Shown here: piece by piece, positions 36,054-44,265 of the stretch | Layout of the letters: each line of letters begins with the position of its first letter | Position numbering within the stretch: the stretch's first letter is position 1 | Notes under the pieces: model-generated | Told to the model about the DNA's origin: nothing | Database searches by the model: none | The model's input: the letters and a program-made list of their open reading frames with translations, nothing else | Assembly (NCBI GenBank): GCA_002359895.1 | Contig: DEOB01000010.1 | Coordinates: forward strand, 1,118,125 to 1,182,124 | Direction: 5' to 3' | Length of the DNA stretch: 64,000 nt | From: Stenotrophomonas sp. UBA2629 | Lineage (GTDB): Bacteria > Pseudomonadota > Gammaproteobacteria > Xanthomonadales > Xanthomonadaceae | Made by a program: the position numbers and the translations under genes

Positions 36054-36377
36054 TCAGCGCTCCAGCAGCTTGAGCTTGTCCGGCTTGCCGTCCCATTCGG
36101 CGGCATCGGCCGGCGGATCTTTGCGCACGGTCAGCACGGGCCAGTCTTTTGCCAGCTCGGCATTGAGCGCGACAAACATTTCCTGGCCGGCGGGCACATC
36201 GTCCTCCGGGAAGATGGCGTTGACCGGGCATTCCGGCTCGCACAGGGTGCAGTCGATGCACTCGTCCGGGTCGATCACCAGGAAGTTGGGGCCTTCGTGG
36301 AAGCAATCCACGGGGCAGACTTCAACGCAATCGGTGTGTTTGCACTTGATGCAGTTTTCGGTAACGACAAAAGGCAT
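36054..36377 (-). CDS. fdxA: 7Fe ferredoxin FdxA
   Basis: This 107-residue ferredoxin carries a [3Fe-4S] and a [4Fe-4S] cluster like Azotobacter FdI. The ligand cysteines match: Cys9, 17, 21, 25, 40, 43, 46 and 50 (ENCIKCKHTDCVEVCPVDC and CIDCTLCEPEC), with an extra Cys12. The start at 36377 gives MPFVVTEN. It is convergent with the BamC-like gene; transcription starts between it and the tRNA-Glu. Confidence 0.95.
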   Translation of the reverse strand: MPFVVTENCIKCKHTDCVEVCPVDCFHEGPNFLVIDPDECIDCTLCEPECPVNAIFPEDDVPAGQEMFVALNAELAKDWPVLTVRKDPPADAAEWDGKPDKLKLLER

Positions 36378-36493
36378 GACGGGGTCCGGCTTTGATCCCG
36401 GCAATTCTAGAGCACGATGCCGGGGGTGTGCGGTTGGGTTCTCAATCCGGGGGCTGGCGGCCGATGCGGGCGGGCCGGCTGAGGGTGTAAAGC

Positions 36494-36520
36494 AAAAAAC
36501 CCCGCAGGGCGGGGCTTTTT
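36494..36520. terminator. Terminator 3' of tRNA-Glu
   Basis: CCCCGC pairs with GCGGGG around AGG, flanked by A and T runs on both sides. It lies 19 bases beyond the 3' end of the minus-strand tRNA. Confidence 0.85.
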
Positions 36521-36538
36521 GACTTCGCAGACGAGAGT

Positions 36539-36613
36539 TGGTGCTCCCTAGGGGACTCGAACCCCTGTTTTAGCCTTGAGAGGGCCACGTCCTAACCTCT
36601 AGACGAAGGGAGC
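36539..36613 (-). tRNA. tRNA-Glu (CUC anticodon)
   Basis: This 75-base gene reads GCTCCCTTCGTCTAGAGG from the 5' end. Its anticodon loop is CTCTCAA (CTC), with a GGGGTTCGAGTCCCC T arm and an encoded CCA. Confidence 0.94.
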
Positions 36614-36639
36614 GTTTGGTCGCGTCTGGCGAGCGCGCT

Positions 36640-36668
36640 AGTATATGCATCTGGTTGCCACTCGGCAA
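36640..36668 (-). promoter_or_regulatory. Promoter of tRNA-Glu
   Basis: On the minus strand TTGCCG (36663-36668) is separated by 17 bases from TATACT (36640-36645), 27 bases upstream of the tRNA. It overlaps the region where pcnB translation may start on the other strand. Confidence 0.7.
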
Positions 36669-38040
36669 TCCCGCAACCCCAATTGGAATCGCCACCATCA
36701 ATTCCACAGTTACAACACCGTTCACCCTGCACGTCATCCCGCGTGATCAGCACACCATTTCGCGCAAAGACATCAGTCCTAATGCGCTCCGCGTGCTGTA
36801 CCGCCTGCGTGAGTCAGGATTTGGTGCCTATCTTGTAGGGGGCGCCGTGCGTGACCTTCTAGTAGGTGGGCGTCCCAAGGATTACGACGTGGCCACCGAC
36901 GCCACGCCCGAGCAGGTCAAGCAGTTGTTCCGCAATTGCCGCCTCATCGGCAGGCGCTTCCGCCTGGCGCATGTGGTGTTCGGCCGCGAGATCATCGAGG
37001 TGGCCACATTCCGGGCCAACAGCGATGACGGCAGCGGTGACCGCGAGGTCGAGAACGGCATGCTGGTGCGTGACAACGTCTACGGCAACATCGAAGACGA
37101 CGCGGTGCGCCGCGACTTCACCTGCAATGCCCTGTATTACGCCATCGAGGATTTCTCGGTGCGGGATTACACCGGCGGCTTCGAGGACGTGATGGCGCGG
37201 CGCATGCGTCTGATCGGTGACCCCGAACAGCGGTATCGCGAAGACCCGGTGCGCATGCTGCGGGCAGTGCGTTTGGCGGCCAAGCTCAATTTCGAGATTG
37301 ACGGCCCCACCGCCGAGCCGCTGCCGCGCCTGGCCAACCTGTTGAGCGAAGCCGCCCCGGCGCGTCTGTTTGAAGAAGTGCTCAAGTTGTTCCTGTCCGG
37401 ACACGGCGTGGCCAGCTTTGAAGGCCTGGAGCGTTACGGCCTGCTGGCGGTGCTGTTCCCCGAAAGCGCAGCGGCATTGAAGAGCAACCGCACCGGTGCG
37501 CTGCGCCGCATCCTCATTGAAGGGCTGCGCAATACCGACGCGCGCGTGGCCAATGAAGAGCCGGTGTCGCCCGCATTCCTGTTTGCACTGCTGCTGTGGC
37601 CGGCATTCTGTCGCGCGCTGATCGGCCTGCAGAAGCAGGGCATCGCGCCGGAAGAGGCGCAACGCCGCGCCGCTGACCGGGTGACGTTGCATCAGCTGAC
37701 CACCATTGCCCTGCCGCGCCGTTTCTCGCTGCCGATGCAGGAAATCTGGCTGCTGCAGTCGCGCTTTGGCTCGCGCCAACGCAAGCGGGTACTGCGCACG
37801 CTGAGCCATCCGCGCTTCCGCGCCGCGTTCGACTTCCTGTTGCTGCGTCAGGCTGCTTCGGCGGAGCATCAGGACGACATCGCGTTCTGGCGCGAGGCGC
37901 AGCTGCAGAACGGGCACGAGATGGAGGCCGGCTCGGATTCGGTTTTGGCCGAGGACGGGCAGGAAGGTGACGTGCCGCGTCGTCGGCGTCGCCGTCGTCG
38001 TAGCGGTGGTGGCAGCGCTGCTGCCTCGACTGGCGAGTAA
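36655..38040 (+). CDS. pcnB: Polynucleotide adenylyltransferase (poly(A) polymerase I)
   Basis: PcnB adds poly(A) tails that promote RNA decay. About 461 residues from TTG 36655. Motifs: SGFGAYLVGGAVRDLLVGGRPKDYDVATDATPEQVKQLF with the catalytic DxD, RRDFTCNALYYAIEDF, and a very basic C-terminal tail (RRRRRRRR then Gly/Ser-rich). The start is uncertain: the frame is open back to 36616, no ATG precedes the family-conserved FTLHVIPRDQHTISRKDISPNALRVLYRL, and other non-ATG codons are possible. folK starts 4 bases after the stop. Confidence 0.92.
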   Translation: MPLGNPATPIGIATINSTVTTPFTLHVIPRDQHTISRKDISPNALRVLYRLRESGFGAYLVGGAVRDLLVGGRPKDYDVATDATPEQVKQLFRNCRLIGRRFRLAHVVFGREIIEVATFRANSDDGSGDREVENGMLVRDNVYGNIEDDAVRRDFTCNALYYAIEDFSVRDYTGGFEDVMARRMRLIGDPEQRYREDPVRMLRAVRLAAKLNFEIDGPTAEPLPRLANLLSEAAPARLFEEVLKLFLSGHGVASFEGLERYGLLAVLFPESAAALKSNRTGALRRILIEGLRNTDARVANEEPVSPAFLFALLLWPAFCRALIGLQKQGIAPEEAQRRAADRVTLHQLTTIALPRRFSLPMQEIWLLQSRFGSRQRKRVLRTLSHPRFRAAFDFLLLRQAASAEHQDDIAFWREAQLQNGHEMEAGSDSVLAEDGQEGDVPRRRRRRRRSGGGSAAASTGE

Positions 38041-38044
38041 TCGC

Positions 38045-38536
38045 ATGAAGGTGCTTGCCTGCATCGGCCTGGGTGCCAACCTGGGCGATGCGCAGGCCAC
38101 GGTGCGCGCGGCGATCCAAGCCTTGGGTCGCCTTCCGTACACGCGGCTGTTGCGGGCCTCGCAGCTCTATCGCACGCCCGCTTGGGGCAACGAAGCGCAG
38201 CCTGACTTCATCAATGCCGCCGCGGCGGTTGAGACGGCGTTGCCCGCGCCGGAGCTGCTGGAGCACCTGCTTGCCACCGAGCAGGCGTTCGGCCGGGTGC
38301 GTGAGCCGGGCCAGCATTGGGGGCCGCGCACGCTGGATCTGGATCTGCTGCTCTACGGCGAGCAGGTCATTGAGCTGCCGCAGTTGAAGGTGCCGCATCC
38401 GTTCCTGCATGAGCGTGCGTTTGCCCTGTTGCCGTTGGCCGACGTGGCACCGACGGCGTGCATTCCCGGCCATGGAACAGTGCATGACGTGTTGGCTGGC
38501 ATGAAAATCTCCGATATCGAGCCGATAGGCGGATAA
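38045..38536 (+). CDS. folK: 6-hydroxymethyl-7,8-dihydropterin pyrophosphokinase
   Basis: FolK pyrophosphorylates the pterin used by FolP in folate synthesis. It has 163 residues. Motifs: CIGLGANLGDAQATVRAAIQAL, SQLYRTPAWGNEAQPDFINAAAAVET and the signature RTLDLDLLLYG followed by VPHPFLHERAFALLPL. The pcnB-folK-panB-panC order is common in gammaproteobacteria. Confidence 0.96.
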   Translation: MKVLACIGLGANLGDAQATVRAAIQALGRLPYTRLLRASQLYRTPAWGNEAQPDFINAAAAVETALPAPELLEHLLATEQAFGRVREPGQHWGPRTLDLDLLLYGEQVIELPQLKVPHPFLHERAFALLPLADVAPTACIPGHGTVHDVLAGMKISDIEPIGG

Positions 38537-38567
38537 TGGTCGGCTCATCACCCATCGTTATTTTCTA

Positions 38568-39383
38568 ATGAGCACTCACGCAGACAGCAAGCCCTGGACG
38601 GTCCCGGCCCTGGCAGAAGCCAAGCGCAATGGGCAGAAGCTGGTGATGTTGACCGCTTACGACGCCGGCTTTGCCCGCGCATTTGACGCCAATGGCGTTG
38701 ACTTGATTCTGGTCGGCGATTCGCTGGGCATGGTGGTCCAGGGGCACGATTCCACGTTGCCGGTCAGCGTGGACGACGTCGTCTATCACACCAAGGCCGT
38801 GGCCGGCGTGCTGGAACGCGCGCTGCTGGTGGCCGACCTGCCATTTGGCGCCGATGCCACGCACGAACGTGCACTGGATGCCTCGCTGAAGCTGCTGCAG
38901 GCTGGCGCTGAGATGGTGAAGATTGAAGGTGCCGGCTTCAAGCTGGACATCATTCGGCATCTTGTCGAGCGCGAAATCCCGGTGTGTTCGCATCTTGGGC
39001 TGACCCCGCAATCGGTACTGCGTCTGGGTGGCTACCGCGTGCAGGCCCGTGGCGACGCCGCGCAGCAGCTGGTGGACGATGCCAAGGCTGTGGCCGAAGC
39101 CGGTGCCACCTTGTTGGTGCTCGAATGCGTGCCGACGCCGGTCGCGGGCCGCGTGACTGCTGCTGTTTCCATCCCGACCATCGGCATTGGTGCCGGCCCG
39201 GAGTGCGATGGGCAGGTATTGGTGCTGCATGACTTCCTCGGCTTGGACAGCGGCCACCGCAGGCCCAAGTTCGTCAAGGATTTCCTTGCCGAAGGCGGCT
39301 CCGTGGCCGGTGCTGTCCGCGCCTACGCCGACGCCGTGCGCGACGGTACTTTCCCCGACGCGGAGCATGCGTACGCATCATGA
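38568..39383 (+). CDS. panB: 3-methyl-2-oxobutanoate hydroxymethyltransferase
   Basis: PanB makes ketopantoate from 2-oxoisovalerate and methylenetetrahydrofolate. It has 271 residues. Motifs: MLTAYDAGFARAFDANGVDLILVGDSLGMVVQGHDSTLPV with Asp ligands, KIEGAG, and ECVP with ISIPTIGIGAGP-type block (here SIPTIGIGAGPECDGQ). It overlaps panC by 4 bases. Confidence 0.97.
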   Translation: MSTHADSKPWTVPALAEAKRNGQKLVMLTAYDAGFARAFDANGVDLILVGDSLGMVVQGHDSTLPVSVDDVVYHTKAVAGVLERALLVADLPFGADATHERALDASLKLLQAGAEMVKIEGAGFKLDIIRHLVEREIPVCSHLGLTPQSVLRLGGYRVQARGDAAQQLVDDAKAVAEAGATLLVLECVPTPVAGRVTAAVSIPTIGIGAGPECDGQVLVLHDFLGLDSGHRRPKFVKDFLAEGGSVAGAVRAYADAVRDGTFPDAEHAYAS

Positions 39384-40222
39384 TCGAGACCGTTACCGAA
39401 CTCAGCCGGCTGCGCGCCATCGTTGCCGGTTGGAAGCGCGAAGGGCTGCGTGTGGGCTTCGTGCCCACCATGGGCAACCTGCATGCCGGCCATTACTCGC
39501 TGGTGAAACTGGTGCGTCAGCATGCCGACCGCGTGGTTTCCAGCGTGTTCGTCAATCCGACCCAGTTCGGCCCGAACGAGGATTTCACCCGTTACCCGCG
39601 CACCCCGGAGGACGACACCAGCGGCCTGGAAAAGGCCGGTTGTGACGTGCTTTGGCTGCCGACGGTGGAATCCATGTACCCGTTTGGCGTGGAGTTGGCC
39701 GCCAAGGTGCATGTGCCGGGCGTAAGCAGCTTGTTGGAAGGTGCGCATCGCCCGGGTCACTTCGATGGCGTGTGTACGGTGGTCAGCCGCTTGTTCAATC
39801 AGGTGACGCCCGATGTGGCCGCGTTTGGCCGCAAGGACTACCAGCAGTTGGCGGTGATCCAGCAGATGGTGACCGACCTGGCATTCCCGATTGAAGTATT
39901 GGGCGGTGAGATCGTGCGCGAAGACGATGGCCTGGCCATGAGCTCGCGCAACCAGTACCTCACTAGCGACGTGCGCCCGCACGCCACCGTCATTCGCACG
40001 GTGTTGCTGGCCATGCGTGACGCAAGCCTGGCCGGTGTCGCGCGCGACAAGGTGGAGGCCGATGGCGCCGCGCAGTTGCAGGCGGCTGGGTTTCAGGTGG
40101 ATTACGCCGTGGTGCGGCTGCCCAGCCTCAGTGAGCCGGGCGCTGGTCAGCAGGGCGCCCGTGTGGCGCTGGTGGCGGCCAAGCTGGGTAACACCCGTCT
40201 GATCGACAATATCGAGTTCTGA
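39380..40222 (+). CDS. panC: Pantothenate synthetase
   Basis: PanC ligates pantoate and beta-alanine using ATP. It has 280 residues. The HIGH-like region reads VGFVPTMGNLHAGHYSLV, followed by SVFVNPTQFGPNEDFTRYPR, FGRKDYQQLAVI and the KMSKS-like AMSSRNQYL. The ATG overlaps the panB stop. A hairpin (about 40276-40298, GATGGCGC paired with GCGCCATC) lies in the 178-base gap before panD. Confidence 0.97.
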   Translation: MIETVTELSRLRAIVAGWKREGLRVGFVPTMGNLHAGHYSLVKLVRQHADRVVSSVFVNPTQFGPNEDFTRYPRTPEDDTSGLEKAGCDVLWLPTVESMYPFGVELAAKVHVPGVSSLLEGAHRPGHFDGVCTVVSRLFNQVTPDVAAFGRKDYQQLAVIQQMVTDLAFPIEVLGGEIVREDDGLAMSSRNQYLTSDVRPHATVIRTVLLAMRDASLAGVARDKVEADGAAQLQAAGFQVDYAVVRLPSLSEPGAGQQGARVALVAAKLGNTRLIDNIEF

Positions 40223-40400
40223 ACGGGCACGGGCAGGACTATTTCTGTCCATTTCTGCTGCATGGATTGACTGACGATGGCGCTCTTGTGGCGCCATCGG
40301 CGTATCTACCGTACGGCTCATGCAAAGGTATGTTGCAGTGCGGGCGGGCGCTGTTGCCGGTGCTAGACTGCGATCTTTCTCACGCAGTTTCGGCATTGCC

Positions 40401-40781
40401 ATGCAGCTTTCCTTGCTCAAGACCAAGATCCACCGCGCCACTGTCACCCACTCCGAGTTGAACTACGAAGGCTCCATCGCCATCGACAGCAACCTGCTGG
40501 AAGCCACCGGCATCCGCGAGTTCGAGCAGGTGCACATCTGGGACGTGACCAACGGTGCGCGTTTCTCCACCTACGCACTCCGCGCCGAAGCGGGCAGCGG
40601 CATCATCTCGCTCAACGGCGGCGCTGCGCGCCACGTGCAGGTGGGCGACATCATCATCATTGCCGCTTTTGCCGGCATGAGCGAAGCCGAGGCGGACAGT
40701 TTCAAGCCCAAGCTGGTCTACGTTGACGGCAACAACCGCATCTCCCATACCAACGACTCAATCCCCACACAGGCCGCATGA
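40401..40781 (+). CDS. panD: Aspartate 1-decarboxylase
   Basis: PanD makes beta-alanine, the other pantothenate precursor. The 126-residue proenzyme self-cleaves at Gly24-Ser25 (NYEGSIAID) to give the pyruvoyl cofactor. The start at 40401 (MQLSLLKTKIHRATVTH) is canonical. It is coupled to pgi by a 4-base overlap. Confidence 0.97.
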   Translation: MQLSLLKTKIHRATVTHSELNYEGSIAIDSNLLEATGIREFEQVHIWDVTNGARFSTYALRAEAGSGIISLNGGAARHVQVGDIIIIAAFAGMSEAEADSFKPKLVYVDGNNRISHTNDSIPTQAA

Positions 40782-42289
40782 CTAAGTACAACGGATTCGA
40801 CGTATTGCACGCTCACGCCCAGCGGTTGCAGGGCACGAGCATTCCCACGCTGATGGCCGCAGAGCCGGACCGGGTGCAGAACCTGGCGCTCAACGTCGGT
40901 CCGTTGTATGTCAATTTCGCGCGGCAGACGTATGACCGCGCGGCATTGCAGTCATTGCTGGAGCTGGCCGCCGCGCGCGATGTCGCCGGCGGTTTCCAGC
41001 GCCTGTTTGGCGGGCAGAAGATCAATATCACCGAAGACCGCGCAGTGCTGCACAGCGCGTTGCGTGGTGATGTTGGCAGCACGCCGGAGGCCATCGCCGC
41101 ACATGCCGAAGCCGTTGCCGTGCAGCAGCGCATGGGCGCGTTGATCCAGCAGTTGGAAGCCAGCAATGTCACCGACATCGTCAGTGTCGGCATTGGTGGT
41201 TCGGACCTGGGCCCGCGCCTGGTGGCCGATGCTTTGCGCCCAGCCAGCGGCGCGCGTTTCCGTGTGCATTTTGTTTCCAACGTGGATGGCGCGGCGATGC
41301 AGCGCACCTTGGCCACGCTTGATCCGGCGACAACGGCCGGCATCCTGATCTCCAAAACCTTCGGCACCCAGGAAACGCTGCTCAACGGCGGCATCCTGCG
41401 CGATTGGCTGGGCGGCAGCGAGCGTTTGTATGCGGTCAGCGCCAACCCGGAGCGCGCTGCAAAGGCATTCAACATCGCTGGCGAGCGTGTGTTGCCGATG
41501 TGGGATTGGGTGGGTGGCCGCTACTCGCTGTGGTCGGCGGTCGGTTTCCCGATTGCCTTGGCGATTGGTTTTGAACGTTTCGGCGAATTACTGGCCGGCG
41601 CTGCGCAGATGGACATACATGCCGCCAGTGCGCCGCTGGAGCGCAATTTGCCGGTGCTGCATGCACTGACGGATATCTGGAACCGCAACGTGCTCGGCCA
41701 TGCCACGCACGCGGTGATGACCTACGACCAGCGTCTGGCGCTGTTGCCGGCCTATCTGCAGCAGTTGGTGATGGAGAGCCTGGGCAAGCGCGTCAAGCTC
41801 GACGGTAGCTCGGTTGATGCCGACACCGTGCCGGTGTGGTGGGGCGGGGCGGGTACCGATGTGCAGCACAGCTTCTTCCAGGCACTGCACCAGGGCACCA
41901 GTATCGTGCCGGCCGATTTCATCGGCTGCGTACAGTCCGACAACCCGTACACGGTCAATCACCAGGCGCTTTTGGCCAACCTGCTGGCGCAGACCGAGGC
42001 ATTGGCCAATGGTCAGGACAGCGAAGATCCGCACCGCCAGTATCCGGGTGGTCGCCCCAGCACCTTGATCCTGATTGATGCACTCACGCCGCAGGCGTTG
42101 GGCGCCTTGATCGCAATGTACGAACACGCGGTGTACGTGCAATCGCTTATCTGGGACATCAACGCGTTTGATCAGTTCGGCGTTGAATTGGGCAAGCAAT
42201 TGGCCAGCCAGTTGTTGCCGGCGCTGCAGGGCGAGGCGGTGGAGATCGCTGACCCGATGACGCGCGAAGTGTTGAAGCGCCTGCGCTGA
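40778..42289 (+). CDS. pgi: Glucose-6-phosphate isomerase
   Basis: Pgi interconverts glucose 6-phosphate and fructose 6-phosphate. It has 503 residues, shorter than the E. coli enzyme (549) but normal for this family group. Motifs: VGIGGSDLGPRLVADAL, SKTFGTQETL, GGRYSLWSAVGFPIAL and the C-terminal YEHAVYVQSLIWDINAFDQFGVELGK. It is coupled to panD and ended by a strong terminator. Confidence 0.97.
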   Translation: MTKYNGFDVLHAHAQRLQGTSIPTLMAAEPDRVQNLALNVGPLYVNFARQTYDRAALQSLLELAAARDVAGGFQRLFGGQKINITEDRAVLHSALRGDVGSTPEAIAAHAEAVAVQQRMGALIQQLEASNVTDIVSVGIGGSDLGPRLVADALRPASGARFRVHFVSNVDGAAMQRTLATLDPATTAGILISKTFGTQETLLNGGILRDWLGGSERLYAVSANPERAAKAFNIAGERVLPMWDWVGGRYSLWSAVGFPIALAIGFERFGELLAGAAQMDIHAASAPLERNLPVLHALTDIWNRNVLGHATHAVMTYDQRLALLPAYLQQLVMESLGKRVKLDGSSVDADTVPVWWGGAGTDVQHSFFQALHQGTSIVPADFIGCVQSDNPYTVNHQALLANLLAQTEALANGQDSEDPHRQYPGGRPSTLILIDALTPQALGALIAMYEHAVYVQSLIWDINAFDQFGVELGKQLASQLLPALQGEAVEIADPMTREVLKRLR

Positions 42290-42315
42290 ATCCATTGCGC
42301 CATCGAAGATTGAAG

Positions 42316-42349
42316 CAACAACGCCGCGCAGAGATGCGCGGCGTTGTTG
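42316..42349. terminator. Terminator between pgi and the RegA-type regulator
   Basis: CAACAACGCCGCGC pairs perfectly with GCGCGGCGTTGTTG (14 bp) around a 6-base loop. It separates convergent genes and may act in both directions. Confidence 0.85.
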
Positions 42350-42391
42350 TTTATGCGGATGTCCGTGCTGCGGAGCTGGCCCGCGTGCCAT

Positions 42392-42958
42392 TCACCGGTT
42401 TGGGTCTTTCTCCGGGCTGGGCCGCTTGGTCAACTTGCGCTGCAGCGAGCGCCGGTGCATGCCCAACAAGCGCGCTGCGGCGGAAACATTACCGCCGGTT
42501 TCATGCATGGCCTGTTGGATGTGCTCCCACTGCAGGCGGCTGATCGGCGTCATCGAATCCGGCGGTTCGATTTCTTCGGGTTCTTCGCCGGCTTCGTCTT
42601 CCTCGCCCAATGCGCGCAGAATCATCTGCACTGTTGCCGGCTTGGGCAGATAGTCATCGGCGCCCTGCTTGATCGCCTCCACTGCGGTGGCGATGGAGGC
42701 ATAGCCGGTGACCAGCAGAATGCGCATGTCCTGGCGCAGTTCGCGCAACGGTTGGATCAGGTTGAGGCCGGATTCGCTGCCCAGTTTGAGGTCGATCAGT
42801 GCAAACGCCGGCGGTGTTTGTGCTGCCAGTTGCAGCGCACCGGCGATGTCGGTGGCGGTCACCGCCTCGATGCCGCGCCGCGCCAAGGTGCGTTGCAGGG
42901 TGCGCAGGTACAGCGGGTCGTCGTCTACCAGCAGCCCGTGTGTGGCGGGAGCATTCAT
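42392..42958 (-). CDS. RegA/PrrA-type response regulator
   Basis: This 188-residue regulator has a receiver domain (Asp12-14 acidic pocket; phosphoacceptor Asp56 in FALIDLKLGS; conserved Lys near 106 in DYLPKP) and a short C-terminal Fis-type helix-turn-helix (GGNVSAAARLLGMHRRSLQRKLTKR). This is the RegA/PrrA/ActR architecture. It probably regulates respiratory or redox genes, as RegA does. The linker is acidic (EEDEAGEEPEEIEPPD). Its start overlaps the sensor kinase stop by 4 bases. Confidence 0.9.
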   Translation of the reverse strand: MNAPATHGLLVDDDPLYLRTLQRTLARRGIEAVTATDIAGALQLAAQTPPAFALIDLKLGSESGLNLIQPLRELRQDMRILLVTGYASIATAVEAIKQGADDYLPKPATVQMILRALGEEDEAGEEPEEIEPPDSMTPISRLQWEHIQQAMHETGGNVSAAARLLGMHRRSLQRKLTKRPSPEKDPNR

Positions 42959-44181
42959 GCATTTACCTCAGTGTTGTCCAACGGCAGGCGAAAGCCGACG
43001 CGCGCGCCCAGGCCTTCGGCCGGGCGCATCCACAGTTCGCCGTGCAAGCGCTCAATGGTGGCATGGGACAGGGCCAATCCCACACCCATGCCATCGGTTT
43101 TTCCACTGTTGAACAGCGTGCCGGGCAGGGCGGCATCGTTGGCATTGAAGCCCGGGCCGTAGTCGCGCACCTCGCCATAAAGCTGGCCATCACGAACCTG
43201 GATGTCCAGGTCGATCTGTGGCCGACCGTTGAATTCACCGGCGTCGGAGGCATTGTTGAGCAGCACCTGCAGCAGATGGCCAATGCCGGGATCCAGCTTC
43301 AATTGCAGCGGCGCATCGGCATTGCGTCGTAATTGGATGGTTGGGCGGACCAGGCGCCATTGTTCAAGCACGCTGCCGATGGATACCGGCGCACGGCTGC
43401 GTGCGCCTTCGGCCGGCGCTGCCAACGCCAGCACGCGCTCCCGGCATTGCACCAGCAGCTCGCGCAGGGTTTCCAGGTCATCGCGCATTTCCGGGTTGTC
43501 GGCGCATTGCTCGGCAATGTCGTCGGTCAGCAGGGTCATGGTTGCCAACGGCGTGTTGAGCTCGTGCGCGACCGAGGCTGCATGCGTGGCGAGGGCGACA
43601 ATGCCTTCGTTGCGCACAAAACGCTCGCGCAGCAGCGCCAGTTGGTTTTCGCGTTCGCGCAACGCGGCCGCCAGGCGCGTGGAGAACACCAGCACGACCA
43701 CGCTGGACAACAGAAAGTTGGCCGCAGCGCCCCACAGGTGCAGGTCCAATGAATCGAAGTACCCGCCCTGCAGTGGCAGGCCGAACACCGCGCTCAAGGC
43801 ATAGCCGCATACGCACGCGGCCGCAACGGCGTGCGTCCAGCGCAATGGCAAGGCCAGCGCGGCCAGCGCAATCAGGATCAGGAACAGCGAGCCGAACGGG
43901 TTGGCGATGCCGCCGCTCCAGCCCACCATCCAGGTCAGTACCGTGACATCCACCAGAATGTGGCCGAAAGCAGTGACCGGCGCCGGGTCGCTGTCGTGCA
44001 CGCGCAGTTGTGCGGACAGGTTGAACAGCGCCAGCACGAACACGCCACTCCACAGCGGAATCTGCGGTAGATCGAGCCCTAGCAGCCACGTGGCGACCAA
44101 TATGGTGGCGGCTTGGCCCGCGCAGGCCAACCAGCGCAGGCTGCACAGGGTGCGCAGGAATGAGGTGTCCTGAGAATTCAT
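42955..44181 (-). CDS. RegB/PrrB-type redox sensor histidine kinase
   Basis: This 408-residue inner-membrane kinase has about six N-terminal helices. It carries the RegB quinone-site heptad GGIANPF (90-96), a His box VAHELNTPLATMTLL (His206), a cysteine at 246 (LLVQCRERV) exactly 40 residues after the histidine, and a C-terminal ATPase with VLLNNASDAGEF and YGPGFNAND. In Rhodobacter RegB, His225 and the redox-active Cys265 are also 40 apart. The start at 44181 (MNSQDTSFL) is preferred over 44214. Confidence 0.92.
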   Translation of the reverse strand: MNSQDTSFLRTLCSLRWLACAGQAATILVATWLLGLDLPQIPLWSGVFVLALFNLSAQLRVHDSDPAPVTAFGHILVDVTVLTWMVGWSGGIANPFGSLFLILIALAALALPLRWTHAVAAACVCGYALSAVFGLPLQGGYFDSLDLHLWGAAANFLLSSVVVLVFSTRLAAALRERENQLALLRERFVRNEGIVALATHAASVAHELNTPLATMTLLTDDIAEQCADNPEMRDDLETLRELLVQCRERVLALAAPAEGARSRAPVSIGSVLEQWRLVRPTIQLRRNADAPLQLKLDPGIGHLLQVLLNNASDAGEFNGRPQIDLDIQVRDGQLYGEVRDYGPGFNANDAALPGTLFNSGKTDGMGVGLALSHATIERLHGELWMRPAEGLGARVGFRLPLDNTEVNA

Positions 44182-44265
44182 GGCGTAATCGTATGCTGTC
44201 AGGCCCGCTGACACACAACGGAAGGTTCATCCCTGTACGGCTGCGGGCGCGGTAAAATGCCGCCC

